From Auanema rhodensis (taxonomy: Eukaryota > Nematoda > Chromadorea > Rhabditida > Rhabditidae), in assembly GCA_964057225.1 (NCBI GenBank), contig OZ059897.1, forward strand, positions 15,686,001-15,750,000: a DNA stretch of 64,000 nt, in the 5' to 3' direction. Both the position numbers and the translations under genes were made by a program. Under the pieces are notes generated by a model. That model had not been told where the DNA came from. It ran no database searches and saw nothing but the letters and a program-made list of their open reading frames with translations. The first letter of the stretch is position 1, and every line of letters begins with the position of its first letter. Below are positions 14,401 to 27,100 of the stretch, one piece after another.

Positions 14401-17400
14401 CAAGGCAACAGCTAATCTTTTAAGATTGGGCAATTAGGATTCAAGGGTTTTGAAAAGCTTAATATTATACAGTCTATTGTCTTCGAACAAGCATATAAAA
14501 CAAAAGAAAATTTACTTATTTGTGCTCCAACGGGAGCAGGTATTACTAGCTAGTAAGTTATAGAAAATTAATATGTTTTTTTTTCAGGTAAGACAAATAT
14601 TGCTATGCTGACTATACTAAATATCGTTCATCAATACTTAAAACCTAATGGGGACATAGCTAAAGACGACTTCAAAGTTATTTTTCTTTATAATAATTTT
14701 TAATTTTTACAAGTGTTTTAGATAATTTATATAGCTCCAATGAAAGCATTGGCTACAGAAATGACAGAAAGTTTTGGAAAACGATTAGCTCCTTTGGGTC
14801 TTACTGTCAAAGAATTGACTGGAGATACCCAACTGTCTAAAAAAGAAATAAGTGAAACTCAGGTTTTTGGCATACAACATTTTGCAATACTTTGAGCATT
14901 TAGATGCTTGTTGTCACTCCTGAAAAATGGGATGTTGTCACAAGAAAAGGTACAGCAGATAATTCTTTGGCTTGTCTTGTGCGTTTGCTCATCATTGACG
15001 AGGTCTTCAGATATATATATATATATAATTTTATCAATAATATCCATTAGGTTCATTTACTTCAAGATGACCGTGGTCCAGTTATTGAGACCATAGTGTC
15101 TCGAACTCTTCGACAGGTTGAGATGTCTCAATCTGGTATCAGAATTTTGGGTTTATCTGCTACGCTTCCTAATTATGTTGATGTTGCAAAATTTTTGCGA
15201 GTAAATCCATATAAAGGACTCTTCTTCTTTGACGAAAGATTCAGGCCAGTGCCTTTGAATCAACGGTAAGCTATATAAACTTTTTCGTTTAATGATTATG
15301 TGCCAGGTTCATTGGTGTCAAAAAAGCAGGTGGCACTCAGAAAGAGGTTCAAGAGATGATGGACGAGCTTTGCTATGAAGAAGTTCGCCATCATGTTAAA
15401 GATGGTAACCAAGTTTTGGTATATACCGTTTTCTATTTCAACAGATTTGAATGATTATTCTTCCAGGTATTTGTTCATGCGCGTAACGCTACAAGAAGAG
15501 TTGCTCTAGATATTGTTCAACGAGCGGCACGATTGGTATATTAAAACATTTTTTCTTTCTTCAATTCTTATCTGCAGGGACATCGCGACATATTTCTGCC
15601 TCCTACGTTGGACACAGCTGAATACGGAAGAACAATAAAATCTGTAAGATTTTTAATATCTTATGAATATTTCAAACTGTTTTAGCTTCAATCTCGCAAT
15701 GGCCAACTTCTTGAAGTTGTTCAGCATGGACTTGGTGTTCATCATGCAGGATTATTGAGAAAAGACAGATTGACAATGGAAAAAATGTTTGCTAATGGAC
15801 ATTTAACGGTACATTTCCATAGTTCTTTTATGATTCCAATGTTTTGTTCTAGGTTCTTGTTTGTACATCCACTCTTGCGTGGGGAGTTAATCTTCCAGCT
15901 CATGCAGTTATCATTAGGGTTGAATTATAGCAATAGAAGATTCATATATTAATTATTGTTTCAGGGAACAGATGTTTTTGATGCTGAAAAGGGACAGTTC
16001 AGCAATTTAGGTGTATTAGATGTACAGCAAATATTTGGTCGAGCAGGTCGTCCTCAATTTCAAACTGAAGGGCATGGTATTATTTTTTTACATAAAAAAT
16101 GCTCATATAAAAAAGACAATATTTTAAGGTACAATTATAACACATCACGCTAAAATGGGAATTTATTTGGGAATGCTAACCAGAAAAGATCCTATTGAAA
16201 GTCAATTTCATAAGCGTTTGCATGATAATCTTAATGCTGAAATTGCTTTGGGTACTGTATCTAACGTAGATGAAGCTGTTGAGTGGTTGACGTATTCTTA
16301 TTATTATACAAGAATTTTGATCAACCCTGTCAGCTATGGGCTTTCCTACAAGGAACTCGAACAGGTAATATCAAAATCTTCTTTATTATTTGAGTTGCTC
16401 TTTAAGGATCCGGATCTGTACAATCATTTACGAAAGATGATAACCACTGTTGCCACAAAGCTGGATGACTTACAGATGATTCGATATGATGGATTGTAAT
16501 AATTTATATTATATTGAAATATTAATTTTATTATTGATCAGGAATGGATTTTTAAATTCCACAGACCTAGGAAGAATAGCATCAGATTTTTACATTAAGT
16601 ATGAAACAATAGAATTGCTTGAAAATCCAGGTACTTTCCTTTAAAATACTTTATTTATTATTTCTATCTAGAAGGTGGAATGAAGTTTGGCCAATTTATG
16701 CCAGATGATATGATTCTAGGAGTTATATCAACTGCTAAAGAGTTCAGTCAAATCAAGGTTTTTCTTAGATGTTATAATATAATTAAAATACATCTTTCTC
16801 AACTAGGTTCGAGATGATGAGTATACAGATCTGGAAGAACTCACTAATTTTGCTTGTATGCTTCCAATTAAATCTGGTGGCCTCGCTAGTACTCCTGGGA
16901 AAATAAACGTTCTTCTGCAGGTATAAAAATATTTTTATTCCAAATATTATATTTTGTAACGTTTTGTTATAGGCATTAATATCGAAATATTTTGTCAAAA
17001 GTTTTTCATTGGCATCGGAATGCTTGTATGTGTCACAAAATGCTGGAAGACTCTGCCGGTATTATCTAAATTATAGTTTTTTTCCACGCTGTACTTTAAG
17101 AGCACTTTTTGAAATAACTCTACGCAAAGGTTGGGCTCAAGCTACTAATGCATGCTTGACTATGTCTAAATGTATCGAGAAGAAAATATGGAGACATCAA
17201 TCCTGCTTGAGGTACAATGTCTGTTTTACCATATTTCTATAATTATTCTATTTATAAGGCAATTACCCGAATTGGTACAAACATCTTTGATCGAAAAAAT
17301 CGAGAGACGAAATTTATCTGAAGATCAGCTTTTAGGCTTAACTCCGAAAGAATTAGGTTTATATTGAGGATAACATGAATTAATTATATCTTTATTTGGA

Positions 17401-20400
17401 CAGAAACAATGTTCCGTTGTGATGGGGAAAAAATCCATGAAGCTCTACATTCTTTGCCCAGAGTTGATATCGAAGCAACCATTAAACCTATAACTTAGTA
17501 AGATAATTTTTTGATTAACAAAGATATATACTTTTTTCAGCACCATTGTGCAAGTTGATGCTTGGATTTATCCTGCATTTAAATGGAATGATAGAATATA
17601 TGGAAAAACAGGTGTTCAATCATTTCTACTTTTATTGGAAAACATTAATGAGAATCTTATTGTGCACAACGAAAAAATTCTTCTTAATAAGAAAAAGGTA
17701 ATTCTTATTCCTTTTTAATTTTCTTAAATCTGCTCTTCTTTTAAGGTTCTCTCAGAGGAGCCTCTGCACATAGTATTCACAATTCCCGTTCGAGACCATG
17801 AACTGACTAATGTTTTTCAACTCCGAGTGTGCAGTGATTATTATATTGTGGACGATACTGTTGTGCCTCTCTCTTTGCATAATTGCGTGCTACCTAAATC
17901 TATCAAATCCCATACAGGTTTAAATCATTTCGAATTTATTATATAAATACTTTTTTTTCAGACTTACTGGATTTGGATCCATTGCCAGTTACCACTTTGC
18001 AAAATCCTTTGTTCCAATCAATTTATAATTATTCATATTTTAACCCAATCCAAACGCAGGTTTGTAATGCTGCTGAATGAATACTTTACATTTTGTTCAG
18101 GTGTTTCATTGTCTTTATAAGACCGATGAATCAGCTTTGATTGGAGCCCCTACAGGTTCCGGAAAAACTTGTTGTGCCGAACTCACTATATTCAGACTGC
18201 TACAAGCACATCCAGATAAAAAGGTACATTAACTCTAGTATATTTTCACAACAATTAGTTAAGTGTGTCTATATTGCCCCACTGAAAGCCTTAGTTCGTG
18301 AACGTGTTCAAGATTGGAAAGAGAAATTCGAAAATAACATGGGATATAAGTTCGGACATTGCGTGATACAGTTTCTTCTTATGCTTTTTTTAGAGTAAGT
18401 GAGGTATCTGGTGATTTCACTCCCGATTCCGCTACTTTATCAGCTGCCTCCATACTTATAACAACCCCTGAAAAATGGGATGGTATCACTAGGTTTGCTT
18501 TCGTCGTTTGTAATTCAGAGTTAAACAACTATTTTCCAGAAGTTGGACGACTCGTGAATATGTAAGAAAAGTGGGTTTAATCGTTATCGATGAAATTCAC
18601 TTATTAGGAGTCGATCGTGGTGCTGTATTAGAAGCAATTGTCACCAGGTTTGTTGTAGTATCAACTTATTTTAAAAATAAAATTCCAGGTTAAAATCTGT
18701 TACTAAAAAATCTTATCAGCGTGATACACCAGCTCGGTTGGTAGGCTTGTCAACTGCTTTAGCAAATGCTGGAGATATTGCCGAATGGTTGGGAATCAAA
18801 GATGTAAATGAAAATATTGATTTATTTGAAAATAATTTTTTTTAGGCAGGGTTATTTAATTTCCGTCCATCTGTTCGTCCAGTTCCTATCAATGTCCATA
18901 TTCAAGGTTTTCCTGGACAGCATTACTGTCCTCGAATGGCATTAATGAATAAGCCAGCTTTCAATGGTAAACCACTTCATATTTCTGCGCTAATATCAGC
19001 TGTTCAGCTATCACTACTTATTCTCCATTTAAGCCGGTTCTGGTTTTTGTAGCATCAAGACGACAAACTCGATTAACAGCAATGGCATTTATCTCTCACT
19101 TAGTTGCCCAAGGAAATCCGAAACAATGGCTTCACATAGAAGAAGACGAGGTTCATCAAGAAATAAAGTTTTCTTATGTTGAATTATTCAGCTTGAAATG
19201 CACCTTCTTTCTATAAAAGACGAAAATTTGAAACTGACTTTACAATTTGGAATAGGGATGCATCATGCAGGGTTGGCGCCGGCTGAACGTAGTGTTGTTG
19301 AACAGGTATAGTTTATTTTTCTTGATAATATAATCATAATAGTACTTGTTTTCAGTTATTTACGGAAAAAAAAATCCAAGTTCTTATTGCGACTTCTACG
19401 CTTGCTTGGGGTATTAATATGCCAGCTCATTTGGTAATTGTTAAGGGAACAGAATTCTTCGATGGGAAACTATGTAAATACGTAGATTTTCCAGTTACAG
19501 GTGTGATTATGTTCGAATACAATTAAACTGGATTTTATTACAGATGTGCTGCAAATGATGGGAAGAGCAGGTCGACCTCAATATGACGATTCTGCTGTTG
19601 CAGTTATTTATGTGCACGATATCAAAAAAGTTTTTTACAAACGTTTCTTGTACGAGCCATTCCCTGTTGAATCCAGGTATAACAAAAAAATACAAAAATA
19701 ATTTATAAAGATACATCGTAAACTAATTCAGTATGTTACCTGTGTTAGCTAATCATGTTAATGCCGAAATCAATTCGGGAACAATATCAAGTAAACAAGG
19801 TGTCATGGAATATATATCCGAAACATACTTGTACAGAAGACTTTTTGCAAATCCTAAGTAAGAAAATCGTGTAATACTTTTGTTAAACGTTGCTTCAGCT
19901 TTTATGGATTGGAAGAACCTAGCGAAACGTCTTTAATCACATTCCTCACAAATATCGTTGATCAAGTTGTGAAAGATCTCTTGGAATCTAAATGTATTAT
20001 CATTGACGAGGTAATACGAAATTATTCTCCAGTAACAAATATTATCTTTTCAGGAGCAAGGAAGTATCACATCTTCACCGTATGGTCGATTGGCATCGAT
20101 TTATTATCTTCGGCACGAAACTATTCGTTATTTATTAGATAAATTGAATGAGAATTCAACTATTGAAGATACACTCTTGATACTATCACATACTCCTGAA
20201 TATTCTGAGATTCCACTAAGACATAATGAAGACTTGGAAAATGCGTAAGTATTTTATTCTTCTTTTTATTAACCAATTTATTTATTATATAGACAGCTAC
20301 AAAGAAAAATGAGAATTCGATTTCCTACCAGTGCAATGGATTCGTCAAATACAAAAGCCCACCTTCTTTTCCAGGTTTCGTTTTTATGTATGTGTTTTTA

Positions 20401-21414
20401 ATAAACGTTATTTCAGGCCCAGTTCTCTCGTGTTACAATACCATGCGATTATCGGACTGATCAGAAAAGCGTATTAGATCAGTGCGTTCGTATTATACAA
20501 GTAAGTCAGTAATAAGCAGAACAACTTATTTCATAAATTCAGGCAATGAGAGATATTTGTACTTTGAATGGATGGGCTTCTACAACCATGGCTTGCACAA
20601 TTCTACAACAAATGTGTCATTCTGGAAGATGGTACGATGATCATCCACTTTCAGTTTTACCAATACTGAGTATTGATGAGTGCATACATCTAGGGTTTGT
20701 ATATTATTTGTTTCTGTTTTGCTAATATCATATCTAGCAAGGACATGACTATACCTATGTTACAAGATAAATTACGTATTGAAAATGCTAAAGACTTTCA
20801 AGACGTTCTTCGAAATGCTCGTAAAAGTTTCTCTGACCTCTCACTCTCCAAAGAACAATTGGAAAAGGTATTTTATTGAAATGTTAAGCGTCTATTCGGA
20901 ATTTGTCAGGTTGTTCATTATCTTTTGGATACTCCTATTTTGAACGTCAAAAAGTTCGAAATTTATTCCAACGAAAACTGTTTCATTGTTCCTTTGGCTT
21001 CTGCGTTTAGTACCAAGCTGCATGCTTCATCCACTTGTAAACTAATTATGCATATTGACAAGCTTGGACCTGGAAAGGTTAGACATACAGGAAAATTATT
21101 GTTAACATAAACATTTAAGTCGAATGTTAATGCAAATTTACCTTTATGGACAAAGGAAAAAACGGCAGGCTGGATAGTTACGGTGTCAGACCTACACTCT
21201 AGAAAACTATTATGCACATCTCATATTACTCCAATTAAAGATTTCAAGGCTGTGAGAGTACTTATTCCTACTCCCTCTATAAGGTGAAATATACTTTGGA
21301 CTATGATTCTAATTTTCAAGTTTCAGGGGTAAAACAACTTGGGTTGTTACTCTAGCATCAGATTGCTATCTAGGAATAGATCAAGAGTTCAATATACATA
21401 TCGAAATAGTCTAA
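11457..21414 (+). CDS. ASCC3: ASCC3-type double helicase (activating signal cointegrator 1 complex subunit 3)
   Basis: A 55-exon gene encoding 2216 aa (human ASCC3 is 2202). Ski2-like 3'-5' helicase of the ASC-1 / ribosome-quality-control-trigger complex. In other species it splits collided ribosomes and unwinds DNA for alkylation repair. Two helicase cassettes: cassette 1 has Walker A APTGAGKT (545-552), DEVH (658-661) and LSATLPN; cassette 2 has APTGSGKT (1406-1413), DEIH (1509-1512) and LSTALAN. Each is followed by a Sec63-like region. Both Walker motifs are intact. The signature GRAGRPQ occurs in each cassette. Exons: 11457-11689, 11733-11836, 11911-12033, 12080-12221, 12265-12363, 12406-12523, 12574-12714, 12770-12904, 13817-13941, 13984-14055, 14097-14217, 14261-14380, 14425-14539, 14588-14676, 14722-14862, 14904-15002, 15051-15265, 15307-15418, 15467-15535, 15578-15643, 15686-15808, 15853-15918, 15965-16076, 16129-16364, 16407-16495, 16542-16630, 16672-16757, 16807-16920, 16973-17058, 17101-17211, 17259-17356, 17404-17497, 17541-17697, 17746-17917, 17962-18059, 18101-18223, 18264-18349, 18394-18492, 18543-18647, 18689-18803, 18846-18966, 19008-19150, 19192-19305, 19356-19500, 19544-19676, 19732-19857, 19899-20010, 20054-20244, 20293-20374, 20417-20500, 20543-20694, 20738-20867, 20910-21077, 21120-21283, 21327-21414. 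Phase is kept at every junction. Confidence 0.96.
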
Positions 21415-21543
21415 ATTACGGTTTACTGTTATGTGATTATTATTAATAATAAGATGGTTAGAGTATATATATTATCATATTATACCAAATTTTTGATAAA
21501 ATATTATCGTATGTCTCTTGTTATCTATGAAAAACATATTACG

Positions 21544-21549
21544 TTTATT
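21544..21549 (-). terminator. Candidate polyadenylation signal of MTAP
   Basis: TTTATT on the plus strand reads AATAAA on the minus strand, 314 nt after the MTAP stop. It is inferred from position; no closer canonical signal was seen. Confidence 0.4.
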
Positions 21550-21580
21550 GTTTTTTTGAAATTAACAATAACATAACGAA

Positions 21581-21586
21581 AATAAA
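21581..21586 (+). terminator. Polyadenylation signal of ASCC3
   Basis: AATAAA 167 nt after the ASCC3 stop codon, the first canonical signal downstream. It lies beyond the candidate signal of the opposing MTAP gene, so the two 3' ends probably overlap. Confidence 0.55.
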
Positions 21587-21862
21587 AAATATTATATATA
21601 TTAACAGCGGTGAACATCTAAAAAGGTAACAATTGGTTCAACGAAAAAAACTATCAAGTAACAGGGGAAAGACGAACACAGGGAACTGAAATCATGCTGA
21701 AGTGAACACAGAAGTCAACAAAGGTTGTTGATTATCTAAAAACTCTCTAACTCATTTTTATCACTTGCTATCATGACCCACTCATTTTCGTCTCCAGCAC
21801 GGTCAGCTTTCCTGATGTTATCCTACAATACATATTGAAGTACTGAGGACAGCATGGGGTAT

Positions 21863-23088
21863 CTATTTACTAACTAGATGGGGAATGACGACATCCTGGG
21901 AAACCATAACAGATGCTCTAGCAGCAGACTGAAAATATAAGTGAAAATAAAACGAATTATAAGGCTTTGAAACCTTCATTTGTTTGATTTCTTCAGTCCA
22001 GTCTTCTTCAGCAATTCTTCCTACAGACCAGATAAAGAGTTTCTTTGCTTTTTCAGAATTCTGTTTAAAAGTCTCCATAACTTGTTCCACAGATACCTTA
22101 ACACATATTCATTAAAAGGAAATATAATAATTAGCCTACGTGCTCCCCCTCTTTCCAGCAATCATAATCAGTTACAAGAGCAACTGAAACATATGGAATT
22201 CCAAGCTCTTTAGCAAGAGCACACTAAGATATCTAATTAATACAACATAAAATTTTAATTATTCACTTCAGGCATCATTGTCATGTTAACCAAGCTTGCT
22301 CCATATGAACGAAAAACTTTACTTTCAGCCTTGGTAGAAAAACGAGGTCCTTCGATGCATACACCAAATCCATCAACATGGTGAGCAAATCCTAATTCCT
22401 TAGCACCACTGATCATAAGCTGAACAAAAATGTAAGTTTCTAATTTTTCAAATTTCATTACTTTTCTGAGTTTATTATTATAAACTGGATGCATTTGGAT
22501 ATGACATACTCCTGGGCATTCCGGACGAGTTCCATCAAAAAATGTTGAAACTCTTCCTGATGTTCTGGAATGTGCTCCATATCATATCAATCGACATAAT
22601 TCTCTGTAAAAAAGGGACAGATAAGAACAAACCTATCAAAAACAGAATCGGGGAACACCAAATGACCTGGTTCGATATGTTGTTGAAGAGAACCGCAAGC
22701 AGTAGAAGCAATAATGACCGAAGCCCCTTTATGAAAACTATTATAGGAAATTTTTAAACTCGTTCAAACCTAGTTCCATCAAACCCCAAAGGTTAGCACG
22801 ATAATTTACGTTTCCTGGCATAATTTCATGCTTTTTACCATGGCGAGAAAGTAAAATACAATGAACTCCGCGAATTGTACCTGTATTAACTTCATTTTAT
22901 CTCTATTAACAAGAAAAACATGCCAAGAGTAAATTTGCCACTTGGTTTGCCAAAAGGAGTATTGACTTCAATCTTCAAATAAAGCCACATAAAAAATATT
23001 TAACAACCTGAAATACCTCATGAGGATCCTGAAGAATGTTGGGATCCTCAAGACCTGAGCCACCAATGATTCCTACTTTGAAAACCAT
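21863..23088 (-). CDS. MTAP: S-methyl-5'-thioadenosine phosphorylase
   Basis: Nine exons encode 284 aa (human MTAP is 283). The enzyme splits methylthioadenosine with phosphate to adenine and methylthioribose-1-phosphate in the cytosol, the first step of methionine salvage. Visible signatures: IIGGSGL near the start, [42 protein letters not shown] and TDYDCW. The two aspartates of TDYDCW favour an adenine-type substrate and so MTAP over inosine/guanosine phosphorylase. Exons (minus): 23088-23017, 22972-22924, 22880-22770, 22726-22633, 22564-22462, 22419-22267, 22223-22140, 22096-21974, 21928-21863. Intron 2 appears to use a GC rather than GT donor. The start ATG follows a TTGTAG acceptor directly, so the mRNA is probably trans-spliced right at the start codon. 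It converges on ASCC3 and lies about 1.1 kb downstream of ifg-1 on the same strand. Confidence 0.94.
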
Positions 23089-24159
23089 CTACAAGGTAAC
23101 TTTTTATATAGGTAAACATAAAGACGAACAGAGAGACTAGTAAGTCAGAAAGTAAAAACCCATAACAAACCGAGGAGAAATGAATGGAAACAGGTTAAAT
23201 CATACTTATAAACAGTACTGATAAGGTTATCTAAGTTTGTAGGTTGCGATACTCAATTGCTACTAATCGTAAAATTTAAAAGAAAACATGTATCATTTGA
23301 AATAAAATTGCAAGTAACTCCTAAGAAACACTTAGAAACAGTACACATGGTATCAAACCAAACGTTTTTCATATCAATCCAATTTATACCCTAATCAATT
23401 TCCATAATAAAATGTATATCGCATAAAAATCACTAAACGTGAAAAAAAATCATTTCATGTGGAATAATTACCACCAACAACAAAGAGCATATATTAAGAT
23501 TTTAATCCCATTTATTACCATCTATGAATTGCAAATAATAATATTTAGCACACTGTCTCACGGGTATGATAATTGTTCGGTAAATCAATCAAAATTCCTT
23601 ATGCCCGAACTTCATATTCTATGGCTATAAAACAAAAACATGTTCAAAAACAAAAATCATAAAAAGTTTCGTAAAATAAAGGAAAGAACAAACGAAATGA
23701 TAGGTTAGTCTGCTCCTCATTACAATTTTAAACAATAGGAGAGCACTTCTTCGCAGGATATTATAAAACGCTCATGAAGTACCAACATATATTGTGGACC
23801 CATTAAGAAGGCAATAGAACTACAACAATCACGTACCTAATCAACAACAAATTATATTTTAAACTAATCAGCTTTGAATCAGCTGGGTTAGGATGATAAC
23901 AGGGATAGATCTACTAAGGAAAATAGAAGCAATAAATAGAATTCTAAAAAATCTTTAAATTATTAGCCGATTGAAAACTCTACTTGTTTTGTGTGAGCAC
24001 CCGACCAAGAAAGGACCAACCCATCATAAGATACACTAAAAATCAACAGAAAGGCGAGCAGATGTTTGAAAGCTTATAAATACTTGTACTCAAACACAAG
24101 CCAAGAATTAGCAAATGGTCATAAATGACTGATTAGATTATATTGAGCAAAATGAAGAA
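23089..24159. other. Intergenic: ifg-1 3' side and MTAP 5' side
   Basis: No coding segment was found. A minus-strand AATAAA (plus-strand TTTATT at 23511-23516) is the best candidate end for ifg-1, giving a 3' UTR of about 650 nt. The promoter or trans-splice region of MTAP must lie in the proximal part. Same-strand spacing of about 1.1 kb is long for a nematode operon. Confidence 0.5.
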
Positions 24160-27100
24160 TTAATTCTCCAGAAGAGCATGCAATGAAGAGAAACCGGTAT
24201 CCTTAGGTGGCTGGCAAGCTTTAAGTGCTGCTTCTAGCCGATCTTTATCAAGTGATGAAAGGAATGATAACTCATGGTACGCCATGGATGATGATGTAGG
24301 ATGGTCCTCACCAGCTAACAAAACATTTTTCTCAGCCTGAAACGCATTTATAATTTTGTTGGGGCGTATATATCTCACCATCATTCGTAATACTGTTACT
24401 AGAAGTTCATATGAGTGGTCTTCTCTGGTATCTTTTCCAGCATTGATAAAAGCATCAGCGAAGTCATTCAAACAAGGTCTCGGCCCATCAAACAAAGCTG
24501 TTTCACAGAAAATAGCATTAATGATAACCTGTAAGCATTTTATTAATGTTATCAGAACAGTTACCCGCTATTACCTTAGCGATTCCACCCCAAACAACAG
24601 CAGGGAAGTCAACCCAAGCCTCAGATTTTACGGCGTAAAAACAATAATTAGCAATACTGAAAATTTCAATATTGAAATCTGTTAAATGAAAAATTAAAAT
24701 ACCCAGTGAGAGCTTGACGTTTATTGTTATTATCTTCAAGAGCTTTACACAAAACATGACCCAGTGAAGGTAATAATTCAGGTTTGACCTGAAAATAACA
24801 AATTATAGAATTCATATTTTTAAGAAATTATACCTTTTCAACAGCTGCTTGCACCAATCGTTGGAATACATCAGCCACAGTTGGCTTGCCATACTTTTCT
24901 TGGCCAACGTAATCATATAAATAGGTGGACATCTGAATTTACATGTCAGATGTTTATAGACACTTTATTAAGAACCTGTTCAATATTAGAATCACCGGAG
25001 TTAACTTCATCGAGATCACTGGAAATAGAATTTACCATCTTAGACATCTTCTGCTCACGTTCTTGCTTCTCTTCCTCATTTTCTTCAGCATCCTAAAGAA
25101 TAGATTTTAGATAGAATTTGGCCGAAATCACAACAATACCTGAGAAGGACTTCGCTGATCTGTGCTACCCATGCGTTGGGCGGCAGCTAAGGCAGCAGTT
25201 CTATCATCAGCGAGAGAAAGTTTTCTATTTTCACTTCCATCTCTACTATTACTCTTATTCCATTTTTCCGTTAGTCTGTTATTTGTGTCAGCGCTAACAC
25301 CACCTCCAGTAGCGCCAGTTTTCCAGGTCTTCCGTTTGTCCTCTTGTCCCACCTATTGGAGAAATGTATGATTTGTTTTTATTTTCGACGTACCTGTGAC
25401 AAAGACATGTTCCTTGGAGGAGCAATGCTGGTAGTTAGCTTAGAGCTGGCTACAGCAGCGGCTCGTTTATCTTGCTTGCCTTGACCAAACCGATTATCAG
25501 AAGAATTCCTCATAGGTGGTGGGCCTTGTCTGCGAAGAGAACCACTTCCTGTTCTCAATCCTTGTCTCTTATCATACTAAATAAAAACAATATTAAGAAA
25601 ACGCAATTAATAAATTACTGATTCTCTTTGTTGAAGATTTTCCATCTGTTCTTGTTTAATCTCATTATGAATTTCAGTTATCTTCTTTGGACCTTGATCT
25701 ACAACCTTACGTAATTGCCATCTGTTCGCCCGTAACTCAATGATGCCAAGAATCATAAATCTGAAATAGATATTACCTTAGTCAGATTACCAAAAAAAAA
25801 ACCTCATTCTATTGGTACAGTAAGAGGAAATTTCTTGAAGATGCCCCAAAGTTTGATCTAAATACTGTTTTCCTGGGAAATCAGTAGCGTATTCTAGTTG
25901 TTTTCCTAAAGATTCCAACATTTGGACTGCGCATTGAAGAGATTCCTAAAAAAAATAGTTTCTTAAATAAATTCCAAAAAGCTTCTAACCTCATCATATG
26001 GAGGTTCTGGTAATACTTCATTAACTTTATGAGTGTGTCTGATGAGATCGTATAAACACCAATTAACAATCCTAGTGGACAACAATTGTTGGCAATATAG
26101 TTGACCGATAAAGCTGAAATGAGAAACTAATAGTTTCAGTGATCTCGGTCGAACAAACATGATATTTCCAAACTTTCTTCGTCTGAACTTTCCTTCAAAT
26201 TCTTCAATTTCTTGTTGAATTTTAGCTTTGCTTTCCTCTTCATCAGTGCCTTGTAACTAAAATAAAGGTTTGTCTTTATTCCAAAGATACTTTCTATACC
26301 TTAGCGGAGGTTTCTTGGAAATCTCTGTTAACAAATGTAGCTTGAGCTCTGTTAAGGAGAGCATTACGTAATTCTGAGAGTTTAGAGTTTTCAGAAAGCT
26401 CCTGGTCGACTTGTCGTTTGCATAACTCGGAATAAAGTGGGCAGAACTTAGGTTCTTCGACAGCCTTGTCGAAAATAATATTTACTACCTAAGAAAGATT
26501 GATCATGTGAATACATAATTAAGCTACTTCTCTAACCTCTTTTAATTGATCTTTTGCGGTGTAGGTGGCTTCAGGGTGAACTTGGCAAATCTTATATGAT
26601 AAAAATTCTTTAATAAGTTCTTCTTTGGTAGTTGGGGTGATCTTGTTGAGCAGAGCTCTCACTTTTCTCAAGAGTACCTTAAAACAAGGTGAATCAACTA
26701 AATACCAAAAAAAGTTTTACCTTTAAACTGCCATCATCCTCATCATTTTTCAATTTATCTGGTTTCCATGCATCCTCAGCTCTATGAGAAAGAGTCATCT
26801 AAATTACAAGGATTACATTGAACTTCCTCGCATTGTTTTTAACATACCTTTTTCTCCATTGGTCTATCAATAGAAAGACCCTTTCCACTATATGCTTTCT
26901 TGCTTCCTGATCCTCGTCCACTGCGATGTTCGTTATGTGAATTTCTTCCAGAGTACTAAAATAAAAATAAATACACGCGTATTTTATCAATCAAACCTGT
27001 GCTCCTCTTCCAGAACGTTGACCGGTGGTAGAGTTTCTTTGTAACCATGAAGGAGCGAAGTCTGGTCTTTTCTTGTCTGAACCTTTAGGCATAGAGAGTA

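Noticed and set aside
17009-17242. Uninterrupted ASCC3 exon across 17059-17100
   Set aside because: Reading through inserts residues not expected in the family; removing a 42-nt GT..AAG intron restores the conserved RALFEI sequence in phase.
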